Positions 11,901 through 26,449 of a stretch of DNA of 64,000 bases are shown here, one piece after another (the stretch's first letter is position 1; every line of letters begins with the position of its first letter). This DNA comes from Ignelater luminosus (taxonomy: Eukaryota > Arthropoda > Insecta > Coleoptera > Elateridae). The notes under the pieces were generated by a model, which ran no database searches, was not told where the DNA came from, and was given only the letters and a program-made list of their open reading frames with translations. A program made the translations under genes and the position numbers. The stretch is from contig VTPC01090590.1 of assembly GCA_011009095.1 (NCBI GenBank), forward strand, positions 311,830 through 375,829, written 5' to 3'.

Positions 11901-12554
11901 AAAAAAAGGAAATCCAAATTATTCAATTAAAGATGTTTGTTCATTTGTTTCATATCTGAAATAAGTACCAAAACAATTTATGTAAATGCTTACAGTTAAT
12001 GCCTTCTTCACTAAACTTTCTGGAAGTTAATTGACAATAAAATCTAAAAAATAGTGTTAGTTAAAAAATGTTCTAATTCACACAACCTTTTTAGACTAAT
12101 TCAATAATTATTAACTTAAGTCTTAAAAGGATGCACACAAACTTTATTTAAAAACCAAAAATATCATAATACTCAGGACTGCTTAGGTAAAGATTCAATG
12201 ATGTGGAATCCTGCCTTGGCATGAAAGTAATGACGATGTTGTAGAATGGGTTGCTTACACAACTGTAAATACCTTGGAACTAGTTATAGTCCTGTCCATT
12301 CTCTTTTTTGAGACAGTGTACCCGTCCAAAGATTTACAGCCTTCCACTTCCTAATCGTCCTAATCCAAAAATGAAAGTTCGGAATTTCGTTTTTCTATTA
12401 TAGCATACCACTTTCCCTCTGTTTTGAACTTTTCTAAATGTTACTAAAAAGTATTTTCAAACTAATTAATTGAGACTGACTAATCTAGTATTATTTAAAA
12501 TATTAAACAATCTATATAAAACGTAAGATTAATAGATTGGAATAAATGGCTTAC
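11901..12554. other. Spacer, nothing recognised
   Basis: AT-rich sequence with no conserved open frame. A slightly GC-richer part at 12180-12400 shows no convincing coding or repeat signal. Confidence 0.35.
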
Positions 12555-12632
12555 CTGGTTATACTTGGATTAATTGTCTTCAGGAACTTCTTCCTGTTTT
12601 TTCTTCTGGCCCCACACAGTCAATTTTATTTG
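12555..12632 (-). other. Exon-like segment, possible alternative 3' exon
   Basis: On the minus strand this 78-base stretch is bounded by a good acceptor (TTACACAG) and a good donor (GTAAGCC). One frame reads KLTVWGQKKKQEEVPEDN then stop. The frame that would follow AGTRAP exon 4 gives a short tail, ANKIDCVGPEEKTGRSS, then stop. It could be an alternative last exon of the AGTRAP gene 2.2 kb upstream on the same strand, or chance. Confidence 0.2.
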
Positions 12633-14845
12633 CTGTGTAATCCCATCTTTTTATACTCACTCACTTACCTATGATATAACTTTTGCACAGTAATTACACT
12701 TATACAATATACTTAATAATGCTAAAATAAATTTTAAGAATAAAACTAAATTAGCTATTAAAAAAACACAACTACATATATTATAATAATGAGTTATTAG
12801 CAGACATTCAAATTCAATGTATAGAAAGTAGGAAGTATGTCAGCTTGTTATCACTGCAACAATAATCCGACAAATGCTTGGGAACTGTTAGCATTAATAA
12901 TAAATATGATTAAGAACAACCAAGTTTATTTCTTTAAAGATTGTCCCTGCAGGATGCAAACTCAATCGATTATGAACTTTCCAGAAATTTGTATTGATGG
13001 TATTTCTACATTTTTCTAAAATTGTCATGTTTTGGTGTATTATTTACAACCCTAAGATAATCCATTTACACCCTTATTCATCTTTTCTGAATAAGCAAGT
13101 CTAAATATTGCCATAAGGTGTTAATGTTTATTGAGTTGTCTAGGTTTAGGCGTTACTAAAAATTCTCCATTTAGTTTGAAACATAATTTTAAAGTTAGTG
13201 ACATAGAGCATTAAGAATTTCATAAGATAGTGATGTACTTCATCATTTACCAGTGATTCGAGAAGTCTCGAAATCCTTTACCTGTTGTGTACTTCTTACA
13301 TGCACACATCCCCCAATTAACATTGCACCACTAACACAAGTACATAAACATATCAACTGATCTCTGCCGCTCCTTGGTAATTATAAAGATCACAATTTAT
13401 ATTTTAAATCACACGTGTTTATTTACTACTCAATATATACATATTTTTAAAAATTGAAAGACAATACTTACAAAAGCTAAAAATAAATTTGTTATGTTAA
13501 TTATCTGTTATTGGGAACTTACATATTATTTGGTCAATAATAATAAATCACACGCATATTAGCTTAGTACATAATACAAATATAAAATGTCTAAAATATG
13601 TGATGTTAGGCTACATTCTTTCTCTTTAACTTATTCCATATTACTAGAATTATTATCTACACGTTGAAGAATATCAAATATGTTACATTGACCCAGCAAA
13701 GGTATTAACATGTTTTAAAATTTATATAACAAAGAAAAAGAATGTTTAAAAAAGATTCAGTAGCTTCAACAAATGTCATTTTCCAAAGCTGGAAGAATTG
13801 CGGTTCTATTAACTGAATAATAACATATCATATAATCTCAAAAGTTACAAAACCAAATTTTGAGGTTATTAGGTTTCAAACTGACAGTTCAAATCACGAA
13901 TTGTTTTTTAGGCTTGATTTTATTTTCACAGCCTGCTTACAAATGATTCTTTCAACCTTGTTCTAATTACTTCTATCTGAAATAGATACTTATCAACATT
14001 ATTACCACATAACAATGCTAATATGACCCTCTCTCATTTACTTCATAGCTACTGACATATAAAATCTTGATATACTAGATAATCTCTTATAAAATATCAG
14101 TCTAATTGCTGATCGCTTTGCATATTTCAATATACAAAATACAGAATTATTATAGTAGATGACATTACTTAGTCTTCATTAAGCAATTTCAATATTCAAG
14201 TGGCTTTTTCAAGCTAAATGATTAGCACTTCCATATTATATTCACGTTAACAATTTCTAGCAAATAGTTGACAAAATTTATATAAAACTCAACACTGAAA
14301 TCGTACTTTTAGTAATTCTACATAAAAAAGAAAATGTGATGAAAACATATCAGTCGATATGTGAGGTTATATTTGACAAGACACTCATATAATCATGTAT
14401 CAAGCAAAAGTAAACAATCTGATCAACTCTATATTGTCAAAAAGAACCATTCACTCACATACAATTACGCTTTATGTACAATTTAATACATGCTGTTTCA
14501 TCAGCATATTTGTTTATACAAAACGAAAAATCAAGAAATGTAAAAAATATAAAAATCACTTCCGTATTGTATTAAATCTACTCTACATATACTACATTGG
14601 TGATAAAATAAGTTACATGCATGCTACATAAAGAAACAATAAAAACAATTAAATAACCTCAAGTTCATTTATATCATTAAAATAAACAAAACTGGACATT
14701 CCGATTATTTTACTTTCAATAAATATCGAAATTACTTAATGAGCTATAAGCAGTCGACTTCACAAATATAAAAAGCAAAATAAAGTAGCAAAACTTAACA
14801 AACAGTAATTACTAAAAAGAAATTTTCATTACTCTAAGAAGCAAT
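12633..14845. other. Long AT-rich spacer downstream of AGTRAP
   Basis: No conserved coding frame or structured repeat was recognised. It may include AGTRAP 3' UTR. Small open frames (for example 12837-13019 and 14395-14631) have low-complexity products without family resemblance. Confidence 0.4.
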
Positions 14846-16162
14846 TCAAATTTGTTGAGCTGTGGAAAAATCGTAACCGCCTTGGTTTGAATTTGCTGGT
14901 GCATTCCTATCAATATCTTCGTAGCTTCGATTTCTAGGGCCCGAGAAAAGATTTCCCACGCCACCTAAAATTTATTTGATCATAAAACTGTTTTAATGTT
15001 CTTCAACACAAAAAGCGAGACATTATTATCATGTTGTTAATATTGACTGCGTGTTATGTTGTAAATTTTTAACATTCTGAAGAACCCAATCTCAAATAAT
15101 TAAGAAAGAAATCAACTATCGTGCAAACGCTATTATAATTGACACTTTTAATATTAAAACAAAGCAATTAAATTGAAGATGCGTCAATTAAAAAATACAA
15201 ATGGAAGCAAAATCAACTGCAACCGCAAAAGCTACAGCAATCTAGTTCTACCTACTTAAAAAACAAAAAAAAAGAGAATCATTACATTTTTTTCTTAGCC
15301 TTCACGTTTAAATTTAATAAGCAATTGCTTTAGATTTTCGGTTTTCAAAACCTGTACCAAGTCACTTTGGAGAATCTCCGTTACTAACATCAGTTAGAGA
15401 TTTCTGTGTGACTAGGGAAAGTTCTTCAAATTGGTATTCATTACAACTACAATTTCTTGAAATACTCAGAATACGTAAATTCATACCTGAAGCTCCGCTA
15501 CGTTCTTGCAATAACTTTGCTAAATATAAGGCAGAGAAAGGTCTTACGATTAGATGTAGAATTGCCATTGCTGCTGAAAATCGTTCACTTGCAGCTGAAA
15601 AATATACATGGTAATGGTTGGCAAATTTTATGACTCATAGTCATGAGAAATTATATTGACTAATAAGATCTCGAAATCTTTCTATAACAGATTTAATAAG
15701 AACTGTAAAACTTACAATGATCATCAGGAAAACGCATGGCTAATAAAATTATATCTAGAATTATGGAAATTCCATTGATAAAAATTGCCTGAAAATTAGC
15801 AAACATTTTAATCAGTTTTAAAACAAATCTAAATGAAGCTAACCATTTGTAACGGTTCATCAGCATCGTGTCTGTGTATACTCCATAACAATGTTAATAT
15901 TAAAATAAAATTATAAAATAAATAGGATCCTGAACTCCAATATCCCATACTTCCAAATGAGATCAACATAAAATGTGCTATAAAAACTATCTGTAAATTA
16001 TATAACAATTAAAATACTATACAGGATTTAAATAACAAATCAACAAGAACTATTTAAGAGACATAATAATTTCCAGTTTTGCCCTTAAAAGGAAAATGCG
16101 CAAATCAAAATTTTAGTACTTACTTTTAAATGAAAATTGGGTATACTTGAAAAATCAGCCAT
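14846..16162 (-). CDS. AGTRAP: Type-1 angiotensin II receptor-associated protein homologue (AGTRAP)
   Basis: Five exons on the minus strand give a 161-residue protein: 16162-16124, 15990-15844, 15788-15716, 15594-15487 and 14964-14846 (TGA). All joins keep phase and use GT-AG sites. The start MADFSSIPNFHLK is the only ATG in frame before the conserved first membrane segment. Three or four hydrophobic segments follow (IVFIAHFMLISFGSMGYW; FYNFILILTLLWSI; FINGISIILDIILLAM; MAILHLIVRPFSALYLAKLL). The tail is polar, with the insect-typical RSYEDIDR motif. Length and layout match the AGTRAP family (human 159 aa), small integral membrane proteins of endomembranes. In vertebrates they bind the AT1 receptor tail and promote its internalisation. 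Insects lack that receptor, so the role here is unknown. The gene stands alone; its promoter should lie just above 16162. Confidence 0.85.
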
Positions 16163-17479
16163 TTTATATGTTATTTATATACAGAAAAGATGTATTTTTT
16201 GCTTAATAACGCATCACTTCTTTTACACAAGGTGTTTTGGATCGTGATTTATTTTCTTTAGATGTTTCTTAACCTTCTTTTACTAATTACGTTTTTTTCC
16301 GAAATTTAATTGTCAAGTCCTGTCAAATTGACAAAAACAACAACATCTGAATCATCATCAAAGCCGAAATGCAACCGAAAATTAACGAGAGCCTAGGAAA
16401 TTTCTGTTGTAGTGTATGCCATGGTATACAATGGTATTCTACATCGAAAAAAAGGCAGTAAAATTCCAAAAGAGAAATTGTTATTAGCTGACACTATAAA
16501 ATAGACGAGTAAATTTCGGAAGCGGATAAATAGATTGTCACATCAGTTGGCGTCCCAAAACAAATTTTTCTGAAAATCATTGACTATAACCTCAGGTTTG
16601 TGCATTCGATTGTCATTATTTATTATTCAGAAGAACGACTATAAACCAATATTTGGTTATTGAATAATGATAAATTAAATTTCAAGTAATTCAGTATAAT
16701 TTATTAGAATTGACCGCTCACAGTAAAAATTGTAAAAACTGTTAGAATTTATACTAAAATTCAAGTGAATTGTGAGCAATACATTAAGAGAATTTTTTGG
16801 CAACATTGCATTTATGACAGAAGCATAACCTAGAATAACTTAAATTTAGGATGAAGGTTATGTTTGACTTTGATTAAAAATAGAATAAAATATTGAAATA
16901 ATGAAGTCTCTCAGCATAATAAAAATGTGCTAATTCATACTGCTTAATAAACATGAACACTGTAGTTATTTATTTACGTACTGGCCGAGTAGGCAAACCT
17001 GTAGTGTTAGTCGAGTGAAAACATTTTCTGAATGTGCTACAACAAATCTTTCTGAAACCATGAATTTTATAATTAGAGGAATTAAAGAATACAATAACTA
17101 GGTGTAAAGTCATGTTACATGCATCAAGTGCTTTCTTGGCAACAAAAATTTATTGTCATGAAAATTATTAGCAGCTATCTCGTTACTGTGAACTGAGACC
17201 AGTAAAATGTCACTATACCAAAATCTCAAGGTAAAATGCGACTTTCTAGCCTAAAAATGATCATCTAGAAAAAAACGATTTTCAGAATGATCACAGAAGA
17301 AAGATATCTCCAACTTATAAGATTTTAGTAACGGTTCTAGATATTAAATTGGTACACGCTGTATTTAACAATTCAAAATAGTATTAACAGAAATGCTGTT
17401 TAATAAAACAAATAACAATAAAATAAGTACAATGAGTTAATACTAATAAGATTGCACATTTTCTAAGTACTCATCCACA
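16163..17479. other. Spacer between AGTRAP and ribokinase
   Basis: Contains the AGTRAP 5' flank and the ribokinase 3' flank (both genes on the minus strand). AT-rich, with no further gene or clear repeat seen. Confidence 0.45.
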
Positions 17480-19914
<2,435 letters not shown>

Positions 19915-21021
19915 TTTTTTTAACCTTATTATGTATTATCGTTTAATATGAGAAAATACATGTAAGAAAGTACTTTATCTGCATTACTTAAAAGATTATC
20001 TGAAATTTTAAAATTATCTTTTAAATAAACATGCAAACTTAATGAGTACACATGTTTATGTTTGATTGTGTATTTTCTAGTTGCAGAGAATGGGGAGTTA
20101 TCTTGTGAGAATTAAAGATGATATTTTTTATCATATAACCTTTATAAAAAGGTCAGATAACAATAATCTCTAATTAAGAAAAATAATCAAGAATAGTATT
20201 TTTGTCGGGAAATGAACCAAAGCAGTTTGCCTAGAAAGCCATTAAGTATTTCCTGAAAAGTACAATTAGAATCTTAGAAGCAACATTCATTTGTTATTAT
20301 TTTTAAAATATAATTATAAATTCTCAAAATTCTTTTTCATAAAATAATCTTGTTTTTTAAATCCCCCATTTTCTTGAATCTTAAATATGTGAAATGACAA
20401 AAGGGGGAGATTCACTTGGGTGGGAAATACATTTTAGAAACTATCACTATACTAACATAAAACAGAAATAAATTTATTATAAATAATAATACCAAGGTTG
20501 GTCTTAAATAAGAATCTGCTTAAAGAAATCATGTGGAAAATCATTTTCAAATTTGACGTGTACCTGTCGTTTTTGAATAAAATTAGGGAAAGTGCTGAAT
20601 CGACATTATTAAAAATATTGTAAAACCGACTTATTTTTAAGATAGTTTACAATAATAATAATTTTTTTATATCCAGTGGTGGCGTCAAATTCCTCCCTTT
20701 TTAGGTTAAGAAGACTTACGTTTACGTACATAATACAATTAATCTGTTTTAGGAGAATTTAAATGTTTAAAGGCGTCCTTTAAGGAATTTTAGATTGCTC
20801 ATGCAGTAATGTTTTAAAATCTTCTATAATTAAACATCATATTTCATTCGATCTCATTTTACCACCACCACTGTCATCGGTCATCACACGATTTGACGGA
20901 TCGATTTGACAATTCACAAAGGAGAATAAAAATATTTTTGACGTTGAACTTAACCTCAAATTGTCTCAAATGTAGTTGATATATTTATCAAGAAAGACGT
21001 TGTTAGAATGACTGTTGAGTC
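19915..21021. promoter_or_regulatory. Divergent intergenic region between RBKS and the M6PR-like gene
   Basis: The start codons of two oppositely transcribed genes face each other across 1.1 kb, so both promoters must lie here. The sequence is AT-rich. I see no clear TATA box or motif that I could assign with confidence. Confidence 0.4.
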
Positions 21022-22063
21022 ATGGCTGAAAGAATTTTCAAAGATTCATTTTTAAGTATTTTATTATGCGTTTTATTTTCTTATAGTATACATAGTGAAG
21101 ATAACGCTTGTGTTGTGGAAACTGCGTGCCTTTGTCAATTAAATGATGAAAGAATCATTGACATATCACATGTAACAAAAGATGAACCATTAAGTGTCAG
21201 TAAGGAAAATTTAACTTATTTGTTCTATCCATGTAGTAATTATAAATACGATGAAGCACATATTAAAAAACTGAAACTCGACGTAAATGTCACCCTAAAT
21301 TTTTGCAACAAAGATGGTGCTTCCGTAAGTATTATTATGAAACTGTCCATTAACAAGTCTAAATTATGTTTACAAATTAACTAAATATAATTAACAATTC
21401 TTCTTGCAGCTTTGTTTATATAATGCAACAGATAAAAGTTTAACAAATTTAGGAGATGCAAAGGACGCTAAGTTTTCAGGAAATTTATTGAAATCGCTGG
21501 TTTATAGCAGACCTAAGTAAGTATCTTGAAATGTAAAAGACGCAAGAGGTTTATATTATGTTTTATTTCTTAGATCAAATATCACAAGTTTAATAAAATT
21601 GGATTGTACACCAGATGATACAAATTCCTATTTGACATTAGAGAAAAACCAGTCGTCTGATACACATGTAACTACCATAAATATACAAGATCTCAAATAA
21701 AAAACTAGTCAATCTTGTTAATTTTCAGCATCTCATTTTGTTCTCTCGGTATGCATGTGCACATCTTGAACAACACGGTTTAAGTACAGGCTCCACATTA
21801 TTAATAATGTTTTGTGTAGGGTTTGGAATTTATTTAATAGGGGGAGCTCTTGTACTTCATTATTTAAGAGGTGCACAAGGTAAAGAAATGATTCCAAATT
21901 TTGATTTCTGGGTAGATCTACCATATTTAGTTCGGGTAAGATAACATTTTCTGTTTGTAATGACCATCTCTTGATGCTTTCCTTTTAGGACGGCACTGTA
22001 TTCTTATTGAGCGGCTGTAATCCATTATCAGTGGCTAGGGCTGAAACATACGATAGGATTTAA
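21022..22063 (+). CDS. Cation-dependent mannose-6-phosphate receptor-like membrane protein
   Basis: Five exons (21022-21324, 21410-21516, 21574-21667, 21729-21935 and 21989-22063) give 261 residues with every junction in phase. An N-terminal signal peptide (FLSILLCVLFSYS) is followed by a cysteine-rich lumenal domain with N-glycosylation sites, ending in FSRYACAHLEQ. This has the size and cysteine spacing of an MRH (mannose-6-phosphate receptor homology) domain. One membrane segment follows (about residues 187-213, STLLIMFCVGFGIYLIGGAL), then a short cytosolic tail, GAQGKEMIPNFDFWVDLPYL, which parallels the CD-MPR tail. CD-MPR carries lysosomal hydrolases from the trans-Golgi to endosomes. 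The acidic dileucine sorting signal of vertebrate CD-MPR is not visible here. I did not verify the four sugar-binding residues, so lectin activity is inferred, and an ATG27-like sorting protein is the alternative. It shares a divergent promoter region with ribokinase. Confidence 0.75.
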
Positions 22064-22322
22064 AGATCAACTAACTTAATTTATCTTTATTATAATAATA
22101 ATTTTGTTGTGTTTTAAAATATTGTTTAGTTATATGTTTTTGATTGTAGTTATATATTAAATAACAAACTTTCTACCATTGTACTACTAGTGTGTTATTT
22201 AAATGCTACTATTATTTTCTTCCGTGTCTTCTTTTCTAAGATTGTCTTCATCTTCCAAAGATTAATACCACATTCACACAGTGTTGATACAATAATAAAA
22301 ATGAATCGGTACATTTTTATAT
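22064..22322. other. 3' flank of the M6PR-like gene
   Basis: AT-rich, probably 3' UTR and spacer. No feature seen before the transposon end at 22323. Confidence 0.4.
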
Positions 22323-22854
22323 TAGGTGGTCCCCTTCAAACAGGACCGCGTTCGCTCCCATATTACAAAGACAGTAGAGGGTGCTATAGCAAAGACAGAC
22401 TGTGACCGGCGATGTGTACCAAGACTTTCTGGCTTGCAATATTCCAAATTGGATGGCGGCATGCAAGGTCAGGAAGCCCATTCTTGCACATGACAATGCG
22501 CGTCCACACATTGCAAGTGGCTTGATCAAAACCAAATCAAAACATGGATCCAGCCACCATATTCGCCAGACTTACAGCCATGTGATTTCAACTGTTTTGG
22601 CAATCTGAAGATTGGTCTAAGTGGTACTCGATATGCCAACTTTGATGTCGTCAAAAATAGGATTGATGAGGTTTTGCAAGATGGTTTGGGGCGTGGCCTA
22701 TATCAAGGTGTTTCCATGATGCCTGAAAAATGGCAAAAGGTGATCAACAACGGTGGACACTATAATACATAAATCTAAAATATCATGAGTTTATCATTTG
22801 TAGTTTTTAAAATATTTAAATAAATGTGTGGTCCTGTTTGAATGGGACTACCTA
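22323..22854 (+). mobile_element. Internally deleted Tc1/mariner-family element
   Basis: Inverted ends abut TA dinucleotides: the left reads TAGGTGGTCCCCTTCAAACAG and the reversed right reads TAGGTAGTCCCATTCAAACAG. Between them only the C-terminal half of a plus-strand DDE transposase survives: ILAHDNARPH (second catalytic Asp), then after a frameshift PPYSPDLQPCDF (third catalytic residue), ending WQKVINNGGHYNT and TAA near 22772. At 532 bp it has lost the helix-turn-helix and first catalytic parts, so it can move only if helped by an intact relative. Confidence 0.75.
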
Positions 22855-23620
22855 ATATTATAGAATATTTTTGTAACAGTGTACTTTGAAGTTTCACTAA
22901 ATGTTGTTAAATAAATATTTATAGGGTAAAGATTTGTGTCATTTTTTTAAATAAACAGGAGTTGTCAATATAATGTGATTTTTGGTTTTTAGGTTGTAAA
23001 CCTGAATTTGCTGTTTGTTGTTTGTTTAAGGTTACGTTTTTGACATATAAACTGTCATATGATATTTTACATTACCATCAAATAGCCAATCAGCACTTCA
23101 ATCACGTCTTTAGCAATCAATACTAGTAATTATATGTTTTTCAATTTTAATGGGTGGGGGGGGGGGCTAGGAAACAGCACTTGTTGATTTATGTTAATCA
23201 GTACAATACTTACATTAGGTTTGTTCCAACACAAATCCCAAACTATACGTGACAGTCACGAGTGTGCACAGATCAAGTTTGTCCGTTCCAATAACTCCGA
23301 TTGCAGTCTGAAATTAGCAGTTCGTGTCGACGTAGTGCACCAGGAGCTGCTTCCTCTTGATGAAATCAGCTACAGGCTTTTGCTGTCCTTTTTCTTCCCC
23401 CATAATGATGCCTGCTTTGCTGGTGACGCTATCGTATTTTGCTTTGAGGGGCGCTTTCACCTCGTCAGTGCTGCCCTCACCGCGCTGCATCAACGCAGAA
23501 CTTGACTGCAATGTGGTAGGTACTGCTGCTTGTCTTCATGAACTTGGTCGGGTTCTTATGTTCTAACCTGTGGAACTTTGGAAGCGATATGTTGTTGGCG
23601 GCGACGGCAGTTGGCTGTTG
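22855..23620. other. Spacer with GC-richer block of unknown origin
   Basis: Includes a run of about twelve Gs (with one T) near 23153-23166, and at 23190-23580 a GC-richer segment with overlapping open frames on both strands (23191-23505 + and 23314-23511 -). Neither product resembles a family I recognise. It may be a transposon remnant. Confidence 0.35.
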
Positions 23621-24918
23621 TAACACATAGGCTGAAAAGTCCCAGACCTAACAAAGAAAACACGGTTTTTTTTGTTCAAAATTAGCTTTATTCATCAACG
23701 TAATTTCCATCAAGAACAACGCAATCATTCCAGGGCCGCTCTAACATTTCAATACCACTTTTGTAGAACGATTTATCTTTTGCCTCAAAATAGGACTCAG
23801 TTTCAGCGATAACCTCTTCATTCGAGCGAAATTTCTTACCGGCAAGCATTTTTTTTAGGTCTGCGAACAGCCAGTAGTCGCTGGGAGCCAAATCTGGCGA
23901 ATACGGTGGATGTGGGAGCAATTCGAAGTTCAATTCATGTAGTTTTGCCATTGTTTTGATTGACTTGTGACACGGTGCGTTGTCTTGATGAAACAAAATT
24001 TTTTTCTTTGCCATATGCGGCCGTTTCTTTGTAATTTCGGCCTTCAAACGCTCCAATAACGCTACATAATATTCACTGTTGATGGAATTTCCCTTCTCAA
24101 GATAGTCGATGAATATTATACCACGCACATCCCAAAATACCGAGGCCATAACCTTTCCAGCCGATTGTTGTGCTTTCGGTCACTTTGGACGGGGTTCACC
24201 AGTTGCTGTCCACTCAGATGACGATCGTTTTGATTCCGGAGTGAAGTGATGGATCCATGTTCCATCCATTGTCACATATCGACGCAAAAATTCCGGTTTG
24301 TTACGTTTAAACATGGCCAAACACTGCTCAGAAACATCAACACGTTCTTGTTTTTGGTGAACAGTGAGCAAACGCGGCACCCACTTTGAGCAGAGCTTTC
24401 TCATAGTCAAATGCTCATGCAATATAAAGCCAACACGTTCTTTTGATATCTTTACAATGTCAGCTAACTCACGCAACTTCACTTTTCGATCATTCAAAAC
24501 GATTTTGTGGATTTTTTTGATGTTTTCTGGTGTTACTGCCTCATTTGGACGTCTACTGCGTTCTGCATCATCGGTGTCTCTACGACCACGTTTGAAGTCA
24601 GCAAACCAACGTTTTATTGTTGTTTCTGATGGATCGGAGTCCCCATAACACTTTTCAAGCCATTGCTTCGCTTGAACGGTATTTTTTCCCATCAAGAAGC
24701 AGTGTAAAATTAAAACACGAAATTGTTTTTGATCCATTGTTTTGAAAATAACAAAAGTAGCGTCACTCTTAGCACAATAACTCACAAAATAATGAATAGA
24801 ATATCATGAAATTTTAACAGCTGTCTTTTGAAGGTTAGTACTAACTGAAAAAGCGGGGAATGCAATAGAACTAGCACCATCTATTTGTTAGGCCTGGGAC
24901 TTTTCAGCCCATGTGTTA
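23621..24918 (-). mobile_element. irritans-subfamily mariner element
   Basis: A 1298-bp element bounded by TA (23621-23622 and 24917-24918). Its ends share ACACAT(A/G)GGCTGAAAAG then TCCCAG(A/G)CCTAAC. Length and end sequence match irritans-type mariners such as Himar1 (about 1.29 kb). It encodes one transposase gene on the minus strand, described separately. Confidence 0.9.
23688..24737 (-). pseudogene. mariner transposase (irritans subfamily), one nonsense codon
   Basis: Starting at MDQKQFRVLI (ATG 24737), the frame runs 350 codons to the stop at 23688, the normal mariner length. It is broken only by TGA at 24182-24180 (codon 186), just after GEPRPK, where relatives have Arg; this is a single CGA-to-TGA type change. 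After the stop the same frame continues PKAQQSAGKVMASVFWDVR. The DD34D catalytic triad is present: Asp in VTMDGTWIHHFTPE, Asp in FHQDNAPCH and Asp in SPDLAPSDYW, with exactly 34 residues between the last two. The residue after the first Asp is Gly where Glu is usual. The N-terminal helix-turn-helix and WVPRLLT linker are intact. No frameshift is seen, so this is a young copy. Upstream in-frame codons to 24785 are probably not translated. Confidence 0.9.
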
Positions 24919-26449
24919 GCGCGACTAGCTCGCGATTAAAAGTAATTTAACGATTCAAAATTTTTAAATCTTAACAGCCAATAAAAATCGAGTTTGTTGG
25001 ACGGTTCTTTTTGATTTGCTGTTCTTGAAGATCACATAAAATATTAACATAACCTAAAACTCATTTTTGCCTTTACACCATCTTTACACTTCCTATCTTA
25101 GATTTTCAGTTCTTGAACGAAATGAAATTAACTTTATTTTCTTAAAGCATCTGTAGATTGTGAAATATCTCGTAACTATCTATATATATTGATACGTGAT
25201 AAGGAGTAACTTCCGTTATGTAGCCTGGGCGGCCTGACTTCCACATGAAGGAAAGGCGTTAGAAGCATTTTAAAACCAGAGGGGAATGTGCTTTATCCAG
25301 TTCTTGAAAGAGGGGAAACGATTTCTCAAATTTAAATTTCTATATATACGCAACCACGGAGGCCACGAACTCAGTTCCATGGTGATGAAGTGGGGGTGCT
25401 TGTATACAGAGACCGCTGCATCGTAGTGACTTCCAGCGGGGTTGCCGCGTTAAACACCGATCTTTCTGTTGGAATGCGTAACTAATCGGGTACCGTACAA
25501 ACCGGAGAAGTGAAAATATTATTTTGATGTCTGAGAAAGCTGGTTATTGTGAATGGGCATCCGTTTTTAAATAAGTCTTTGTCAAACAAATATGTGACAC
25601 TATTTTTAAATAGTTATTTAAATTAAATCAGCATTTACAATATTTATTTTTGAAATTTACTGGTTTCAACCTGAAATTTAAAAGATTCAAATCAAATGAA
25701 AAGGTATCAATTATAACCTGGTAGCGTTAATTGGGAAATACGTTAATAGCTAAACAAGATACTTAATAATGCTTAATTAATTTTTAAAAGATATTATTAG
25801 CAGATAAAGTGTAAACTCATCATCTTTATAAGGAACAAGTAAAAATGCGCTAATAAAAAACAGTGTATTTAGAATAAAAACTTTACTAAAAATAAAATAA
25901 GGTATTATAAAATCTAAACAGACAGACAAATAGGAAAACCTTTATTACAATGTATATTAAACAATATATTGGACAATATTAACATGATCTCTGTAGGCAA
26001 CGTGCATTTATTTTCAAACTTTAATAACCAAGATTTTGACAAAACTGATATAGCTAAAGCAAGTCTATACTCAATTACCGACTTAAAATGTAATTAATTG
26101 TTTATCCTTTAATTAAAAAAGTAGACTTCGTACTAACTAGGCAAGAGTTTATACTGGTTCACAGAGACTTTGTGATTTATCATTTAATAGAATATTTGGA
26201 AACATAAAAGTTAGACGTAACGTTATTTTCTGTTGTACTGGGTCGAATGAGCGACTTTACAGACAAAAAACGTTATGAGCGTTATGACTAGTATTATCCA
26301 TTTGCTTTACATCTCCGTAATTATTTACAATCTTTCATTAGTAATTTTACATTTTCATATTGCAAATCTTGCGTGGGGACACTACCAATTTGAATTTGCA
26401 ACAATTTTAAATTTCTAAGTAAATAACTCAAATATCATTATGGAGTTGA
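24919..26449. other. Spacer with unexplained GC-richer block at 25200-25510
   Basis: Mostly AT-rich with no gene. The stretch 25200-25510 is markedly GC-richer (for example GCCTGGGCGGCCTGACTTCC and CTTCCAGCGGGGTTGCCGCG) and lacks an open frame or a match I recognise. A SINE or other repeat copy is likely. Confidence 0.35.

Noticed and set aside
12837-13019. 60-codon frame starting MSACYHCNNNP
   Set aside because: Short, isolated and without conserved motifs beyond a few cysteines.
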